Source: Collinsella aerofaciens | GTDB lineage: Bacteria > Actinomycetota > Coriobacteriia > Coriobacteriales > Coriobacteriaceae | Assembly (NCBI RefSeq): GCF_028209395.1 | Contig: NZ_JAQLDQ010000015.1 | Span: forward strand, 1 to 50,228 | Direction of reading: 5' to 3' | Length of the DNA: 50,228 nucleotides | Part shown: positions 15,922 to 25,428 of the stretch, in pieces | How the letters are laid out: every line of letters starts with the position of its first letter | How positions within the stretch are numbered: the first letter of the stretch is position 1 | Notes under the pieces: model-generated | Told to the model about the DNA's origin: nothing | The model's input: only the letters and a program-made list of their open reading frames with translations | Databases searched by the model: none | Translations under genes and position numbers: made by a program

Positions 15922-16817
15922 TGAAGCTCTCGCATGAGTCCAAGGTCCGCCTGGGCGTCGGTATCGGAGCGTTCGTGCTCATCATCGGGCTTATCTTTGG
16001 CACTTCGCGGATATTGTTTCATTTTGATGGCCCGTGGGATCTCGGCGATATTGCATCCGGTTTGTCCGGTATGGACGATGTGGTTGACGGGGACGATTCT
16101 TTGGATGGCGGTAACTATTCCGCTCAGTCTCGGCAGCTTTCGAGCGAAACGTTTGATGCCGACTCATTCCAGTCCCTTGACCTGGATGTGACATCGGGTG
16201 AGGTTGAGATCAAGTGCGTTTCCGGCGGGCAGGTGCGTGTCATCGAGAGCGGTCGTGTTGCAAAGGGGGTAGCTACCTACGATGCTGCCACTCAGAATCT
16301 GGCCGAGGTTAAGGGTTCTGCGCTCAAGATTCGCCAGTTCGATTGCGATGACGAGCGCGCCATTGACCGCACGGTTACCGTCGAACTGCCGCGCGAAGTT
16401 GCCGATAACATGGTGGGCATTACAGCGAATGTAGGATCGGGCGATCTGACGGTCACGGACATTGCGTGTCATGACCTCAACTTGACTTTGGACTCGGGAG
16501 ACATCGAGTTTGCGGGCACCGTAACCGACACCTTGGATGCCGAGGTCGGTTCGGGCGATGTGGCGTTCGAGCTCTACCAGGCCCCCGCGAAGTCGATGGA
16601 CGTAAGCGTGGGCTCGGGCGATGTGGAGATATCGGTTCCGAACTCTACGGGCTTTAAGGCGAGCCTCACCGTGGGCAGCGGTGACTTTGAGAGCGATTTC
16701 CTTCCGCTTGGCTACGATGGCGAGACCATATTGAATGCTGAATTCGACAACGGTGACAAGTCTGCAACGTATCGTTTTAAGGTCGGTTCGGGCGACATGT
16801 CGTTCGAATCGGTGTGA
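15918..16817 (+). CDS. Membrane-anchored DUF4097 beta-repeat protein
   Basis: A 299-residue protein with one N-terminal membrane helix (about 11-33), an acidic linker and a DUF4097 (putative adhesin) region from about 85 to the end. The C-terminal part repeats a short motif, seen as TSGEVEI, GSGDLTV, DSGDIEF, GSGDVAF, GSGDVEI, GSGDFES and GSGDMSF, as expected of a right-handed beta-helix or beta-solenoid. The bulk is predicted to be outside the cytoplasm. Start and stop overlap with the XRE regulator (ATGA) implies a joint envelope-sensing unit. Such domains recur with stress regulators, but a direct role is not shown. A terminator follows. Confidence 0.85.
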   Translation: MMKLSHESKVRLGVGIGAFVLIIGLIFGTSRILFHFDGPWDLGDIASGLSGMDDVVDGDDSLDGGNYSAQSRQLSSETFDADSFQSLDLDVTSGEVEIKCVSGGQVRVIESGRVAKGVATYDAATQNLAEVKGSALKIRQFDCDDERAIDRTVTVELPREVADNMVGITANVGSGDLTVTDIACHDLNLTLDSGDIEFAGTVTDTLDAEVGSGDVAFELYQAPAKSMDVSVGSGDVEISVPNSTGFKASLTVGSGDFESDFLPLGYDGETILNAEFDNGDKSATYRFKVGSGDMSFESV

Positions 16818-16863
16818 CATGCGGTTTTCGGAGATCGGTGCATATAGGCATGCTCTTTGATGG

Positions 16864-16900
16864 AGGCGCCGGGGCCGTGACTGGCTCCGGCGCCTTTGCC
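16864..16900 (+). terminator. Hairpin terminator after the DUF4097 gene
   Basis: Arms AGGCGCCGG (from 16864) and CCGGCGCCT (to 16895) pair, followed by a T-containing stretch (TTTGCCTTT). It separates the XRE/DUF4097 pair from the Elp3 gene 15 bases later. Confidence 0.7.
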
Positions 16901-16914
16901 TTTACAATGGGGGC

Positions 16915-18822
16915 ATGGAACAGATTATTTTGAACATACTCGAGGCTCTGCGTCGCGGCGAGACCGTGGACGACAAGGCACTCGTCAAGCTGATACATGC
17001 CGAGGCGCGCCGTGAGGGCGCCGACAAACGCGATTTGGCCAAGCGCCGCCTGCTGCCGTTTTACCAGCGGGTGAAGCGCGAGGAGCCGGCTCGTTGGGCT
17101 GGATGGAATGTCGATGCCGATCTGGAACGCCAACTGCTGCAGGTGCTGCGTATGAAGCCGCGCCGAACGGCCTCGGGCGTGGCGACCATTACCGTCATCA
17201 CCAAGCCCTGGCCATGCTCGGGCGATTGCCTGTTTTGCCCCAACGATCTGCGCATGCCCAAAAGCTACCTGCACGCCGAGCCGGCGTGCGCCCGTGCGGA
17301 GCAAAACTGCTTCGATCCGTATCTGCAGGTGAGCGCCCGTTTGACGGCGCTTTCGCAGATGGGGCATGCGACCGACAAGATCGAGCTCATCGTGCTCGGC
17401 GGTACCTGGAGCGACTATTCGCAAGGGTATCAGGCATGGTTTATGTCGGAGCTCTTCCGTGCGCTCAATGATGATGCGGTGGCGGGCGTGGCGGCAAACC
17501 CCATGTTGGCGCGTCCGGGCATCAGCCGTGCCGAGGCGGGGCGCCTGCTCGATGACGCTCCCGCCGATGCCCTGCCGCCGGTGGTAACAGAGCGCCGCGA
17601 GCGCTATCGGGCTGCCGGCATTGCGACAGACGAGGCCAAGCTCGCTGCCGGCGTTGCCGACGAGCAGGAGCGTGTGGATGTTGCCGTGGGCGGCTATAAC
17701 CGCGCGGTGCGTCGTCTGTACGGCCCCGGTACGCCGTGGGGCGAGGTCACCGAGTGGCAGACGGCAACGATGGAGGAGCTCGAGCGTCAGCAGCGCATCA
17801 ACGAGACGGCGAAGCATCGCGTGGTGGGACTCGTTATCGAGACGCGCCCCGATGCCGTAACGCCGCAGGCCCTCACGCTTATCCGCCGTCTGGGCTGCAC
17901 CAAGATTCAGATGGGTATCCAGAGCCTCGACCAGCATTTGCTCGATATCAACGAGCGTCGCATTTCGGTGGCGCAGATCGAGCGGGCGTTTTCGCTTGCG
18001 CGCCTGTTTGGCTTTAAGATCCACGCGCATTTTATGCTCAACTTGCTGGGCGCCACGCCCGAGGGGGACAAGCGCGACTACGAGCGCTTTATGACCGAAG
18101 GGGCCTTTATGCCCGACGAGGTCAAGGTTTACCCGTGTGCGCTCATCGAGGGCTCGCGTCTGGTGGGCTGCTATGAGCGTGGCGAGTGGCGCCCCTATAC
18201 CGAGGAAGAGCTGCTCGATGTGCTGGCCGACGACATCGTGGTGACGCCGGCGTTCTGCCGCATCAGCCGTATGATTCGCGACTTTAGCTCCGACGACATC
18301 ATGGTGGGCAACAAGAAGCCCAACCTACGTCAGCTCGTCGAGAACCGCCTGGCTGCTCGGGGTGACGGTGCGACGGTGCGTGAGATTCGCTATCGCGAGA
18401 TCAGCACGGCGGGTGCCGACCTGGACGAGTTGACCCTTGATGAGGAAGTGGCGTACGAGACGCCGGTGACTTACGAGCACTTTTTGCAATGGGTGACGCC
18501 GCGGGGCAAGATCGCGGGCTTTTTGCGGTTGTCGCTGCCCGATCGCGCTTTTGTTGCCGCGCATGTGGACGAGCTGCCGACGACGCCGGACGAGGCGATG
18601 ATTCGCGAGGTGCACGTGTACGGTATGGCGGCGCGCGTGGGCGACCAGGGTCAGGCGGCGCAGCACCATGGATTGGGACGTTTGCTCGTGGAGCGTGCGT
18701 GCCAGATAGCTCGGGATGCCGGTTATACGCACATCAACGTGATCAGCGCGATTGGTACGCGCGAGTACTATCGCCATCTTGGGTTTTATGACCATGGACT
18801 CTATCTGCAGAAGGAGCTCTAG
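16915..18822 (+). CDS. Bacterial Elp3: radical SAM / GNAT tRNA-modifying enzyme
   Basis: A 635-residue Elp3-type tRNA uridine(34) carboxymethyltransferase-like protein. The radical SAM iron-sulfur motif is CSGDCLFC (Cys101, Cys105, Cys108), followed by the TIM-barrel core with LIVLGGTWSDY, VVGLVIETRPD and IQMGIQSLDQ. The C-terminal GNAT acetyl-CoA domain (about 490-635) contains HHGLGRLLVERA and ISAIGTREYYRHLGF. These two domains together define Elp3. The ATG at 16915 lies close after the preceding terminator. The next gene starts directly after its stop codon, so the two are co-translated. Confidence 0.93.
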   Translation: MEQIILNILEALRRGETVDDKALVKLIHAEARREGADKRDLAKRRLLPFYQRVKREEPARWAGWNVDADLERQLLQVLRMKPRRTASGVATITVITKPWPCSGDCLFCPNDLRMPKSYLHAEPACARAEQNCFDPYLQVSARLTALSQMGHATDKIELIVLGGTWSDYSQGYQAWFMSELFRALNDDAVAGVAANPMLARPGISRAEAGRLLDDAPADALPPVVTERRERYRAAGIATDEAKLAAGVADEQERVDVAVGGYNRAVRRLYGPGTPWGEVTEWQTATMEELERQQRINETAKHRVVGLVIETRPDAVTPQALTLIRRLGCTKIQMGIQSLDQHLLDINERRISVAQIERAFSLARLFGFKIHAHFMLNLLGATPEGDKRDYERFMTEGAFMPDEVKVYPCALIEGSRLVGCYERGEWRPYTEEELLDVLADDIVVTPAFCRISRMIRDFSSDDIMVGNKKPNLRQLVENRLAARGDGATVREIRYREISTAGADLDELTLDEEVAYETPVTYEHFLQWVTPRGKIAGFLRLSLPDRAFVAAHVDELPTTPDEAMIREVHVYGMAARVGDQGQAAQHHGLGRLLVERACQIARDAGYTHINVISAIGTREYYRHLGFYDHGLYLQKEL

Positions 18823-19701
18823 ATGAACAAGCCAAGTGTTTCTGCCGGCGTCGTTGCCGGCGTTGCCCTGGGAGCCGCGGCGCTTGGTGCGGCCGCCGTC
18901 GCTGTTCGCGCTGCCTGTTTGCAGGTCGCGAGGACCCGCAACGGGCTGGCGCGGGTGAAGCGCATGCACAATGAGGACGGTGACGAGGTCCGTGTGCTCG
19001 TGCAGGGCGGCGTCTACCAAAGCGCGAGCTATGTTGGCGATCGTTGGGCGGAGCCGGCCTTTGCGTACTATCGTGCATTTGACGATGTGTTTGAGGCCGA
19101 GGATGCAATGCGCGACGCTTATGGTCACGGCATCGACCGCATGCTTATGCTCGGCGGCGGTGGGTTTTCCTATCCCAAGTTTGCACTGTTGTCGCATGAG
19201 GGCTTGCGTATGGACGTCATCGAGTATGACGGAGAGATAACGCGCTTGGCGCGCCGTTGGTTCTATCTGGATGAACTGGAGCACACGGTGGGCGATCGCC
19301 TGCGGGTGATTACCGCCGAGGCTCGCTCGTATCTGGGTGTGACGAGCGTGGGCCATCGTCGCTACGACGTCGTTGTGAGCGACTGCTTTGGCGGTGCCGA
19401 GCCTGTGCGCGAGCTGGCGACCGTTGAGGCGCTGCGCCTGGTGCGGGGCAGCCTGAATGCCGGCGGCATCTACGTTGCCAATATCGTGAGCGCAAACGAG
19501 GGGAGCGATGTGACGTTCCTGCGCGATTGCGTTGCCACGGCACTTGAGGTGTTCAACCGCGCTTGGGTGGCGCCTTGTGGCGATACGGAGTTCGGCGGCG
19601 AGGAGAACTACCTGCTCATCGCCAGCGACGGCGACTACGCCTTTGCCGAAGCCGTGCCCTTCGACACCGACTTCCTCGGCACCGTCCTTCACGACAAGTA
19701 A
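18823..19701 (+). CDS. Membrane-anchored spermidine-synthase-like protein
   Basis: A 292-residue protein with an N-terminal hydrophobic anchor (about 8-33) and a Rossmann-like methyltransferase/spermidine-synthase fold: MLMLGGGGFSYPKF (glycine-rich loop), VIEYDGEI (acidic loop) and YDVVVSDCFGGAEP. It resembles SpeE-fold proteins annotated as fused or stand-alone spermidine synthase family, but many lack proven polyamine synthesis. The ATG directly follows the Elp3 stop, giving strong coupling. A functional link to tRNA modification is possible but not evident from the sequence. Confidence 0.78.
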   Translation: MNKPSVSAGVVAGVALGAAALGAAAVAVRAACLQVARTRNGLARVKRMHNEDGDEVRVLVQGGVYQSASYVGDRWAEPAFAYYRAFDDVFEAEDAMRDAYGHGIDRMLMLGGGGFSYPKFALLSHEGLRMDVIEYDGEITRLARRWFYLDELEHTVGDRLRVITAEARSYLGVTSVGHRRYDVVVSDCFGGAEPVRELATVEALRLVRGSLNAGGIYVANIVSANEGSDVTFLRDCVATALEVFNRAWVAPCGDTEFGGEENYLLIASDGDYAFAEAVPFDTDFLGTVLHDK

Positions 19702-19728
19702 GTCTCCCCGTCCCAAAAAAGACTGGTC

Positions 19729-22173
19729 TTAGGCGTGGTCGCGCCAGCCGAGAACGCGCTGCTTCATACCCTCGATGTCGAGCACGCCTTCGGCAAAGCC
19801 CTTGCGCACGAGCTCTTCGGGAACAAACTCGTCGTAGCGGTCAAAGTAAGGCACCTCGCCAGGATAGACGAGCTCGATGGGATCGAAGTCCTTTTCGGCC
19901 TCGGCGGCGAGCACCTCAAAGAACGTCTCCTCGTCGGCCTTCATCTTAAACTGCATAAAGTACGGGCGTGACGGATCGAGCCCGCGAAGGCCCAGCTCCG
20001 CGGCACATTTAATCTTGAGCATGCGCTCGAGCGCCAAAAAGGCGTAGCTGCCCAGCCAGGGGAAGAGCACCCAGGTATCGCCGCCCAGGTTAATGAGCGG
20101 CTTGGTTCCCGCCCCCGAAATCTCGGCGGTATGACGAGCCTGCGCCAAGCGGGCCCGTGCGTTACCCATAAGGTACGGATATGTCGCGTGCTCGTTGAGC
20201 GCCTTGCGCATGCGCTCGAGCACATGCGTGTTAATGTCGCCGGGGCAGTCGCCAAAGTAGGCCGGCACCCGGCCCTTGACCTGCGTGGCAAAGACAGTGT
20301 GGCGCTTCCAGTCCACTTCCTCGACAATCCAACAGTGTCCGGCGATGGCGATGCGCTCACCGGGCGGGGGCGGATTAACGATCGTGCCCAGCTCGGCCGA
20401 TTCGCTCCGGACGGTAAACTCCTCGTTTTCCTGGAACACGGCGTAGAACTTAAAGATGTTGATGATGCGCTCGCCCGCGAGACCCACGATGAGCCCGCCA
20501 CCTTCGGTGACCTGGATATGGTCGATCTTAATGAGGTGACGTAGCAGCACGCGGTAATCGTCTGCCGAGACACGGTGGAAATAGCTGAGCGTGAGCACGC
20601 GCTGGGCAAGTTCGGCCGGCGTGAGCTCGCCGGTGCTGGTGAGGGTCGACATAGTCTGGTGATAGAGCAGGCTGTAGGGGAGACGATCGAGCTTGGGTGG
20701 CTCGACCCACTTTTCCTCGCGATAGAGTTGTACGAGCGCGATACCCTGCAGGAGCTTCCAGGGAATGGTTTCGGGCATCATCGTGCGCGGCTCGGGCTCT
20801 TCCTCGCGCATGACAAACCACATCTCGGGCGGAAGATCGCGACGGCCCGTGCGCCCCATGCGCTGCAAAAAGGAGCTAACGGTAAACGGCGCGTCAATCT
20901 GGAAGGCGCGCTCCAGGCGGCCGATATCGATACCGAGCTCCAACGTAGAGGTGGTGACGGTTGTCTGCGTCTGCTCCTCGTCGCGCATGAGCTCCTCGGC
21001 CGTCTCGCGTAGCGATGCCGAAAGATTGCCGTGATGGATGAGAAAACGGTCGGGCTCGTGCCGGCTCTCGCAGTAGCTGCGCAGCATGGAGCACACGGCC
21101 TCTGCCTCCTCGCGCGAGTTGGCAAAGACCAGGCATTTGCGGCCGCGCGTATGCTCAAAGATATAGCCCATGCCGGGGTCGGCGTTGTCGGGCGCCGTGT
21201 CGGTGGGGTTGAGAAGCGCCTGCTCGGTCGCTCGTGGGATGTCGACTTCGCCCTCGGGGGCCGAGGAAGTGCGACGGTCTTTGGGAGCGGCCTTGCCCCG
21301 CGCCTGCTCACGACGTTGACGGTGTTCTTCCTGTGTAAGCTGTCCGCTGTGGCACATGTCTTGTCCGGATGCGGGCAGCGCCGCGGGCGCCGCCGTCTCA
21401 ATACGCTCGCAAGCAAGCACCTCGGCTTCTTGTGGACCTGTGCCTACGAATCCTCGTTGCTGAGCCTGGGGGCCCGAGTTGTAGAAGTGCTCCATGGAGA
21501 TGCGCCACACGCGGTGCGGTTCCTCAAAGCGGGGGATAACGCAGTCGCGCCCCGTTCCCTGCGAGAGAAAGGCGCCCGTGCGCTCGGGGTCGCCGATGGT
21601 GGCCGAAAGGCCAATGCGGCGGGGCTGCACGCCTGCCATGCGCGAGAGGCGCTCGATAAGACAGAGCGTCTGCCCGCCGCGGTCGCCGCGCATGAGCGAA
21701 TGGACTTCGTCGATAACCACATAGCGCAGGTCGCAAAACATGCGCGGGATCGCCATGTGCTTATGGATCAGGAGCGCCTCGAGCGACTCGGGCGTAATCT
21801 GTAGGATGCCGCTCGGTTTTTTGATGAGTTTGGCCTTGTGTGATTGCGAGACATCGCCATGCCAGTGCCAGACGGGGATATCGGCTTCTTCGCACAGGTC
21901 GTTGAGGCGGACGAATTGGTCGTTGATGAGCGCCTTGAGGGGGCCAATGTAGAGGGCGCCCACGCTTGCGGGCGGGTTCTCCCAAAACTCGGTCAGGATG
22001 GGAAAGAAGGCTGCCTCGGTTTTGCCGGAAGCCGTGGATGCCGTCAGGAGCACATTATCTTGCGTGTTAAAGATGGCATCAGCTGCTGCAACCTGGATAG
22101 AGCGTAGGCTCTCCCAATCGTGGGAGTAGATGAAGTCTTGGATAAACGGGGCGTAGCGGTCAAAGGCGTTCAC
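19729..22173 (-). CDS. Lhr/BrxHI-like DEAD/DEAH-box helicase
   Basis: An 814-residue superfamily II helicase related to Lhr and to the BrxHI helicase of type 2 BREX systems. Walker A TASTASGKT is at 44-52, DEVH at 155-158, then LSATIGDP (motif III) and QRMGRTGRR (motif VI). Between the RecA domains lies a variable, basic, low-complexity insert (about residues 250-320). The GTG at 22173 is preferred because AAAGGAGG lies just upstream; a TTG at 22215 would add 14 residues. It is the third gene of a minus-strand cassette behind the TerB-N protein and the BrxD-like ATPase and is presumed to unwind DNA for that system. Confidence 0.87.
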   Translation of the reverse strand: MNAFDRYAPFIQDFIYSHDWESLRSIQVAAADAIFNTQDNVLLTASTASGKTEAAFFPILTEFWENPPASVGALYIGPLKALINDQFVRLNDLCEEADIPVWHWHGDVSQSHKAKLIKKPSGILQITPESLEALLIHKHMAIPRMFCDLRYVVIDEVHSLMRGDRGGQTLCLIERLSRMAGVQPRRIGLSATIGDPERTGAFLSQGTGRDCVIPRFEEPHRVWRISMEHFYNSGPQAQQRGFVGTGPQEAEVLACERIETAAPAALPASGQDMCHSGQLTQEEHRQRREQARGKAAPKDRRTSSAPEGEVDIPRATEQALLNPTDTAPDNADPGMGYIFEHTRGRKCLVFANSREEAEAVCSMLRSYCESRHEPDRFLIHHGNLSASLRETAEELMRDEEQTQTTVTTSTLELGIDIGRLERAFQIDAPFTVSSFLQRMGRTGRRDLPPEMWFVMREEEPEPRTMMPETIPWKLLQGIALVQLYREEKWVEPPKLDRLPYSLLYHQTMSTLTSTGELTPAELAQRVLTLSYFHRVSADDYRVLLRHLIKIDHIQVTEGGGLIVGLAGERIINIFKFYAVFQENEEFTVRSESAELGTIVNPPPPGERIAIAGHCWIVEEVDWKRHTVFATQVKGRVPAYFGDCPGDINTHVLERMRKALNEHATYPYLMGNARARLAQARHTAEISGAGTKPLINLGGDTWVLFPWLGSYAFLALERMLKIKCAAELGLRGLDPSRPYFMQFKMKADEETFFEVLAAEAEKDFDPIELVYPGEVPYFDRYDEFVPEELVRKGFAEGVLDIEGMKQRVLGWRDHA

Positions 22174-22255
22174 GGGGCCTCCTTTCAACAACGAATCTCT
22201 CAACGCGGCTGGCAACGGCTTGCTGCATTACTGCTTCAACGTTTGCCCAGATAAA

Positions 22256-22290
22256 ACCTGCCAAAATAAACCTGTCCCTTTTTGGTAGGT
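22256..22290. repeat. GGGACAGG hairpin repeat between ATPase and helicase genes
   Basis: Arms ACCTGCCAAAA (22256-22266) and TTTTGGTAGGT (22280-22290) pair with one mismatch. On the minus strand the core reads AAAAAGGGACAGGTTTATTT. It resembles the hairpin at 8152-8182 and sits right after the ATPase stop, so it may modulate read-through into the helicase. Confidence 0.6.
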
Positions 22291-23594
22291 TAGATGGTGA
22301 ACTCGGCGAAGTTGCGGTTGCCGCCTGCGGTGCCGGTGTCGCCTGTTGCGGCTGCCGGCGCCAGCGCGTCGCCGCCGACGCTTTGCAGCAGCTCGGCCAC
22401 ATTTGCATCGGGGTTCTGACACAGGATATCGAGCAGCTCGATAAAGTCACGGATAACCTCACGCGGCGTCAAGTGCGTATCGGTTCCCACGCGGCCGAAC
22501 TCAATCTTGAGAAAGTCCACCAAGTCGTTTTCGGCAAGCGTGGGCGTCCAGCCAAAGTAGCCGGCATGGATCTGCATGAGTTTTTCGATGAGCACCAGTA
22601 GCTCCTCGTAGGTGAGTGGCTGCAGGCGGATGATGGGCGCGAGCATGTCCTTAAGGTCTTCGCGCGCAAAGCGGCCCTGAGCGAGTCGGCTGCGCAGGGC
22701 CTCGTAGGAGAACACGCCGCGGCGGCGGTCTTCGATGGAGGTTGGCGTGCCGCCCATGATCATGCCCAGGTACTGCGCCTTGCCCTGGAGCGTGTCGTTG
22801 TACATAGTCAGGATCTTCTCGTAGTTGTATTGGCGCGTGATGGCGTTGGGAATCTTATACAGATTCACGAGCTCGTCGATGAGCACCAGCATGCCCTTGT
22901 AGCCACTGCAAACCAAAAAGCGCGCAATGAGCTTAACGTAGTCGTACCAGTCGTCATCGCTGATGATGGTCGAGGAGCCCAGCTCGGCGCGTGCCTCGCT
23001 CTTGGTGCGGTATTCGCCGCGAATCCATTTGGTCACGCGGCTCATGGTCTCTTCGTCGCCCCCGGATGCGGCCATGCGATAGCGGCGGAGCATGCGGGTG
23101 AAGTCGAAGCCGTGGACCATCTCCTCGAGCGGGGCCAGTTGGGCATTGACGACCGACTCGTCGACGTCGGCACACGAGGCGACCCAGCGATCCAGAATAA
23201 GGTTGAGCGCACCGCCCTCGGGGCGCGTCTTGGTCGATATATTGCGGATGAGCTCGCGGTAGGTGGCAAGGCCCTGTCCCTGACCGCCCTGCAGGCGGCG
23301 CTCGGGCGACAGGTCGGCATCAGCGACGACGAACCCCTCGCCCATGGCGTGCGTGCGGATAGTCTGGAGCAAAAAGCTCTTGCCGGCGCCGTAACGACCG
23401 ACCAGAAAGCGGAAGCTCGCGCCACCGTCGGCGATGAGACTCAGATCGGTGAGCAGGGCGCGGATCTCGACCTCGCGCCCTACGGTGATGTAAGGAAGGC
23501 CGATGCGCGGGACCACGCCGCCCTTGAGCGAGTTGAGAATGACGGCAGCGACGCGCTTGGGCACGCGAGGTGCTGCGGATGCGGTATCACTCAT
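22290..23594 (-). CDS. BrxD-like P-loop ATPase (DUF2791 / BREX ATP-binding domain)
   Basis: A 434-residue AAA-like ATPase. Walker A is GRYGAGKS (66-73) and Walker B LVLIDE (236-241), followed by LVNLYK. Family hallmarks include FRFLVGRYGAGKSF near the N-terminus and a long helical middle. It matches ATP-binding proteins called BrxD in type 2 BREX and DUF2791 elsewhere. The C-terminal 30 residues are Ala/Gly-rich. Its start overlaps the end of the TerB-N gene by 8 bp, so the two are translationally coupled. It probably drives conformational work for the helicase or the TerB-N protein. Confidence 0.87.
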   Translation of the reverse strand: MSDTASAAPRVPKRVAAVILNSLKGGVVPRIGLPYITVGREVEIRALLTDLSLIADGGASFRFLVGRYGAGKSFLLQTIRTHAMGEGFVVADADLSPERRLQGGQGQGLATYRELIRNISTKTRPEGGALNLILDRWVASCADVDESVVNAQLAPLEEMVHGFDFTRMLRRYRMAASGGDEETMSRVTKWIRGEYRTKSEARAELGSSTIISDDDWYDYVKLIARFLVCSGYKGMLVLIDELVNLYKIPNAITRQYNYEKILTMYNDTLQGKAQYLGMIMGGTPTSIEDRRRGVFSYEALRSRLAQGRFAREDLKDMLAPIIRLQPLTYEELLVLIEKLMQIHAGYFGWTPTLAENDLVDFLKIEFGRVGTDTHLTPREVIRDFIELLDILCQNPDANVAELLQSVGGDALAPAAATGDTGTAGGNRNFAEFTI

Positions 23595-25341
23595 GGTCTA
23601 GGTATCCTCTCACGTCTGCTTCGTAGTCCTCGATAATCTGCGGCCCTGCTGCGCTAAATTCAATTACGGTGTCGCCCACCAGGTCAAAGAGCGCCTCGTT
23701 GATGGTATCGACGAGCATGTCCTCGCTCTGCTCCGATTGCACTACCGCCGATTCCGCCTGTACTGCGTTGTGCTCGAGCAGAGCGCGGAGATAGGCGTTT
23801 GCGGCGGGCGCGAGTTCGTTTGTGGCGTCAGCGGGCGTAGCAGCTGCGAACGTGGGCGTCGGCGCGAGAAGCGGTGCCACGACACCAAACTGTTCGGTGG
23901 ATATGGTCGGCTCGTCGGACTCGTCCTGCCCTGCAGCCGCCGCGACCGCCTCGACCATCGCGTCGGCTACGGGCTCGGCTTCCGGTTGCCCTGAGTCCGC
24001 TGCCTCGGCTTCTGCGGACGAGCCGTCCTCGCGTTCCTCGTCAATCAAAAGCGCCTCGCGCGTTTGTGCGGCGGCGCTCCGAATATGCCCCAGCTGACTC
24101 AGATCGATATCGATCTTGACGGGCTGGTGTGCGGCGTCCCACGAAAGCCATGCCACAATCTCGTCATCGATAATCTTGGCCAGATATTTGGGGACCTTTT
24201 CTTCCTTAAGGGGATGGGCAGGGTCCAGCGCCAGGCGCAGGCGTTGGTCGCAGGCGCGCATCATTTCACCGAGCTTGCTGCTCTTTTGCCTACTACCGTG
24301 GATACGCATGCATTCCCAAAAGCCGTTTTGGCAACGGTAGATATGGATGGGGTCCAGACGGTATTCGCAGTCCTCGTGGCGCTCGGGCGCAAAGAATACG
24401 GCCGAGGCAAACATGGTGTAGGGCATTGCCGTCTCCTCCCCAAATAAACTTGCCACGATGCCGGTCTTTCGGTGCGTGTCATAGTAGCGCGCCATGCGGA
24501 CATACACGGCGCACGCCACGTGGCGCAGATCGCGGTGGTGGCTGCGGTCGAGCCGCGAGCTACTTAGGTTGTACGTGGAGAGGGCGTTGATGGCGGCCAT
24601 GAGTCGCTCCTCGCGCACCTCATCGGGCGGAAGGGGGAGCGTGGGCTCGGAGGTTTTGCGACGCTTAGGGGTCTGGCCGGACGGTGCCGGTACAAGGTCT
24701 CGTGCCGCGCGCCGCAGTTCGATAAGGGCGTTATCGAACATGACGGTTTTAGAGTCGCGAAGCAGCTTGGGGTCGAGCCCGTGGAACACGGCGTAATCTT
24801 GCAGCCACACGCGCGCAAACCGGTCGATGCCGGGCTCGAAGGCGCGATAGACATCCCAAAAAGCCCTGATCTTGTTAAAACCATCGAGTGGATCATCTAC
24901 GCCAATGCCGCAGATCAGCTCATAGAGATACAGAAAGGCAAAGGACGTAGACGTTTCCTCGACGGTTCCGCGGCGCACTTGGGCACGCCAGGTAAAGTAG
25001 CCGCGCAGCTGCCGGTCGCTCATGGCGTTGTAGGTGGGAAAGTACGACTTAAAGGTGCCGTTGTAGGGACAGTCGTCCTCAAAGTCGGCCATCAGCAGGC
25101 CCTGGCGGTAAAAAAGCTCGGCTTCCGAAAGCCAGCGGCCCGCACCGCCCTTGGGGTCATCCTGCCAGCGCGATATCTCGCGCATTTTACGGTACTGGTC
25201 GGGGAGGAAATTCTGCATCTGTCGGCCGGTTTTGAGAATCGGCTCGTCTGCGTAGGTTTCGTTTGAGAAGCGGGCGGACTGATGGGTCCGGGCCTCGGCC
25301 ATGATGCGCTCGATGAGCATCTTGATGTCCTGGTCGGCCAC
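23587..25341 (-). CDS. TerB-N / TerB-C domain protein
   Basis: A 584-residue cytoplasmic protein. Residues about 15-230 match the TerB-N domain, with the conserved run ELFYRQGLLMADFEDDCPYN and then SDRQLRGYFTWRAQVRRG. The region about 270-430 fits the TerB-C domain, including the CQNGFWECMRI segment. The tail (about 450-540) is acidic and Ala-rich low-complexity sequence. TerB-N proteins recur with helicases and P-loop ATPases and have been proposed to act in phage resistance or stress. The start is a GTG at 25341 behind GAGGAGGAG. It is the first gene of the cassette, so its upstream region carries the promoter. Confidence 0.85.
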   Translation of the reverse strand: MADQDIKMLIERIMAEARTHQSARFSNETYADEPILKTGRQMQNFLPDQYRKMREISRWQDDPKGGAGRWLSEAELFYRQGLLMADFEDDCPYNGTFKSYFPTYNAMSDRQLRGYFTWRAQVRRGTVEETSTSFAFLYLYELICGIGVDDPLDGFNKIRAFWDVYRAFEPGIDRFARVWLQDYAVFHGLDPKLLRDSKTVMFDNALIELRRAARDLVPAPSGQTPKRRKTSEPTLPLPPDEVREERLMAAINALSTYNLSSSRLDRSHHRDLRHVACAVYVRMARYYDTHRKTGIVASLFGEETAMPYTMFASAVFFAPERHEDCEYRLDPIHIYRCQNGFWECMRIHGSRQKSSKLGEMMRACDQRLRLALDPAHPLKEEKVPKYLAKIIDDEIVAWLSWDAAHQPVKIDIDLSQLGHIRSAAAQTREALLIDEEREDGSSAEAEAADSGQPEAEPVADAMVEAVAAAAGQDESDEPTISTEQFGVVAPLLAPTPTFAAATPADATNELAPAANAYLRALLEHNAVQAESAVVQSEQSEDMLVDTINEALFDLVGDTVIEFSAAGPQIIEDYEADVRGYLDHE

Positions 25342-25428
25342 CGCTCCTCCTCTCGAACACAGCTACGGTGACCTCATATCATAGCACAGCATCAAACAGA
25401 TGTTCGAGATGCCGCTGCATTGATAGAT

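Noticed and set aside
19729..25341. Calling the TerB-N/ATPase/helicase trio a complete BREX system
   Set aside because: The defining PglX methyltransferase and PglZ phosphatase genes are not present in the window.
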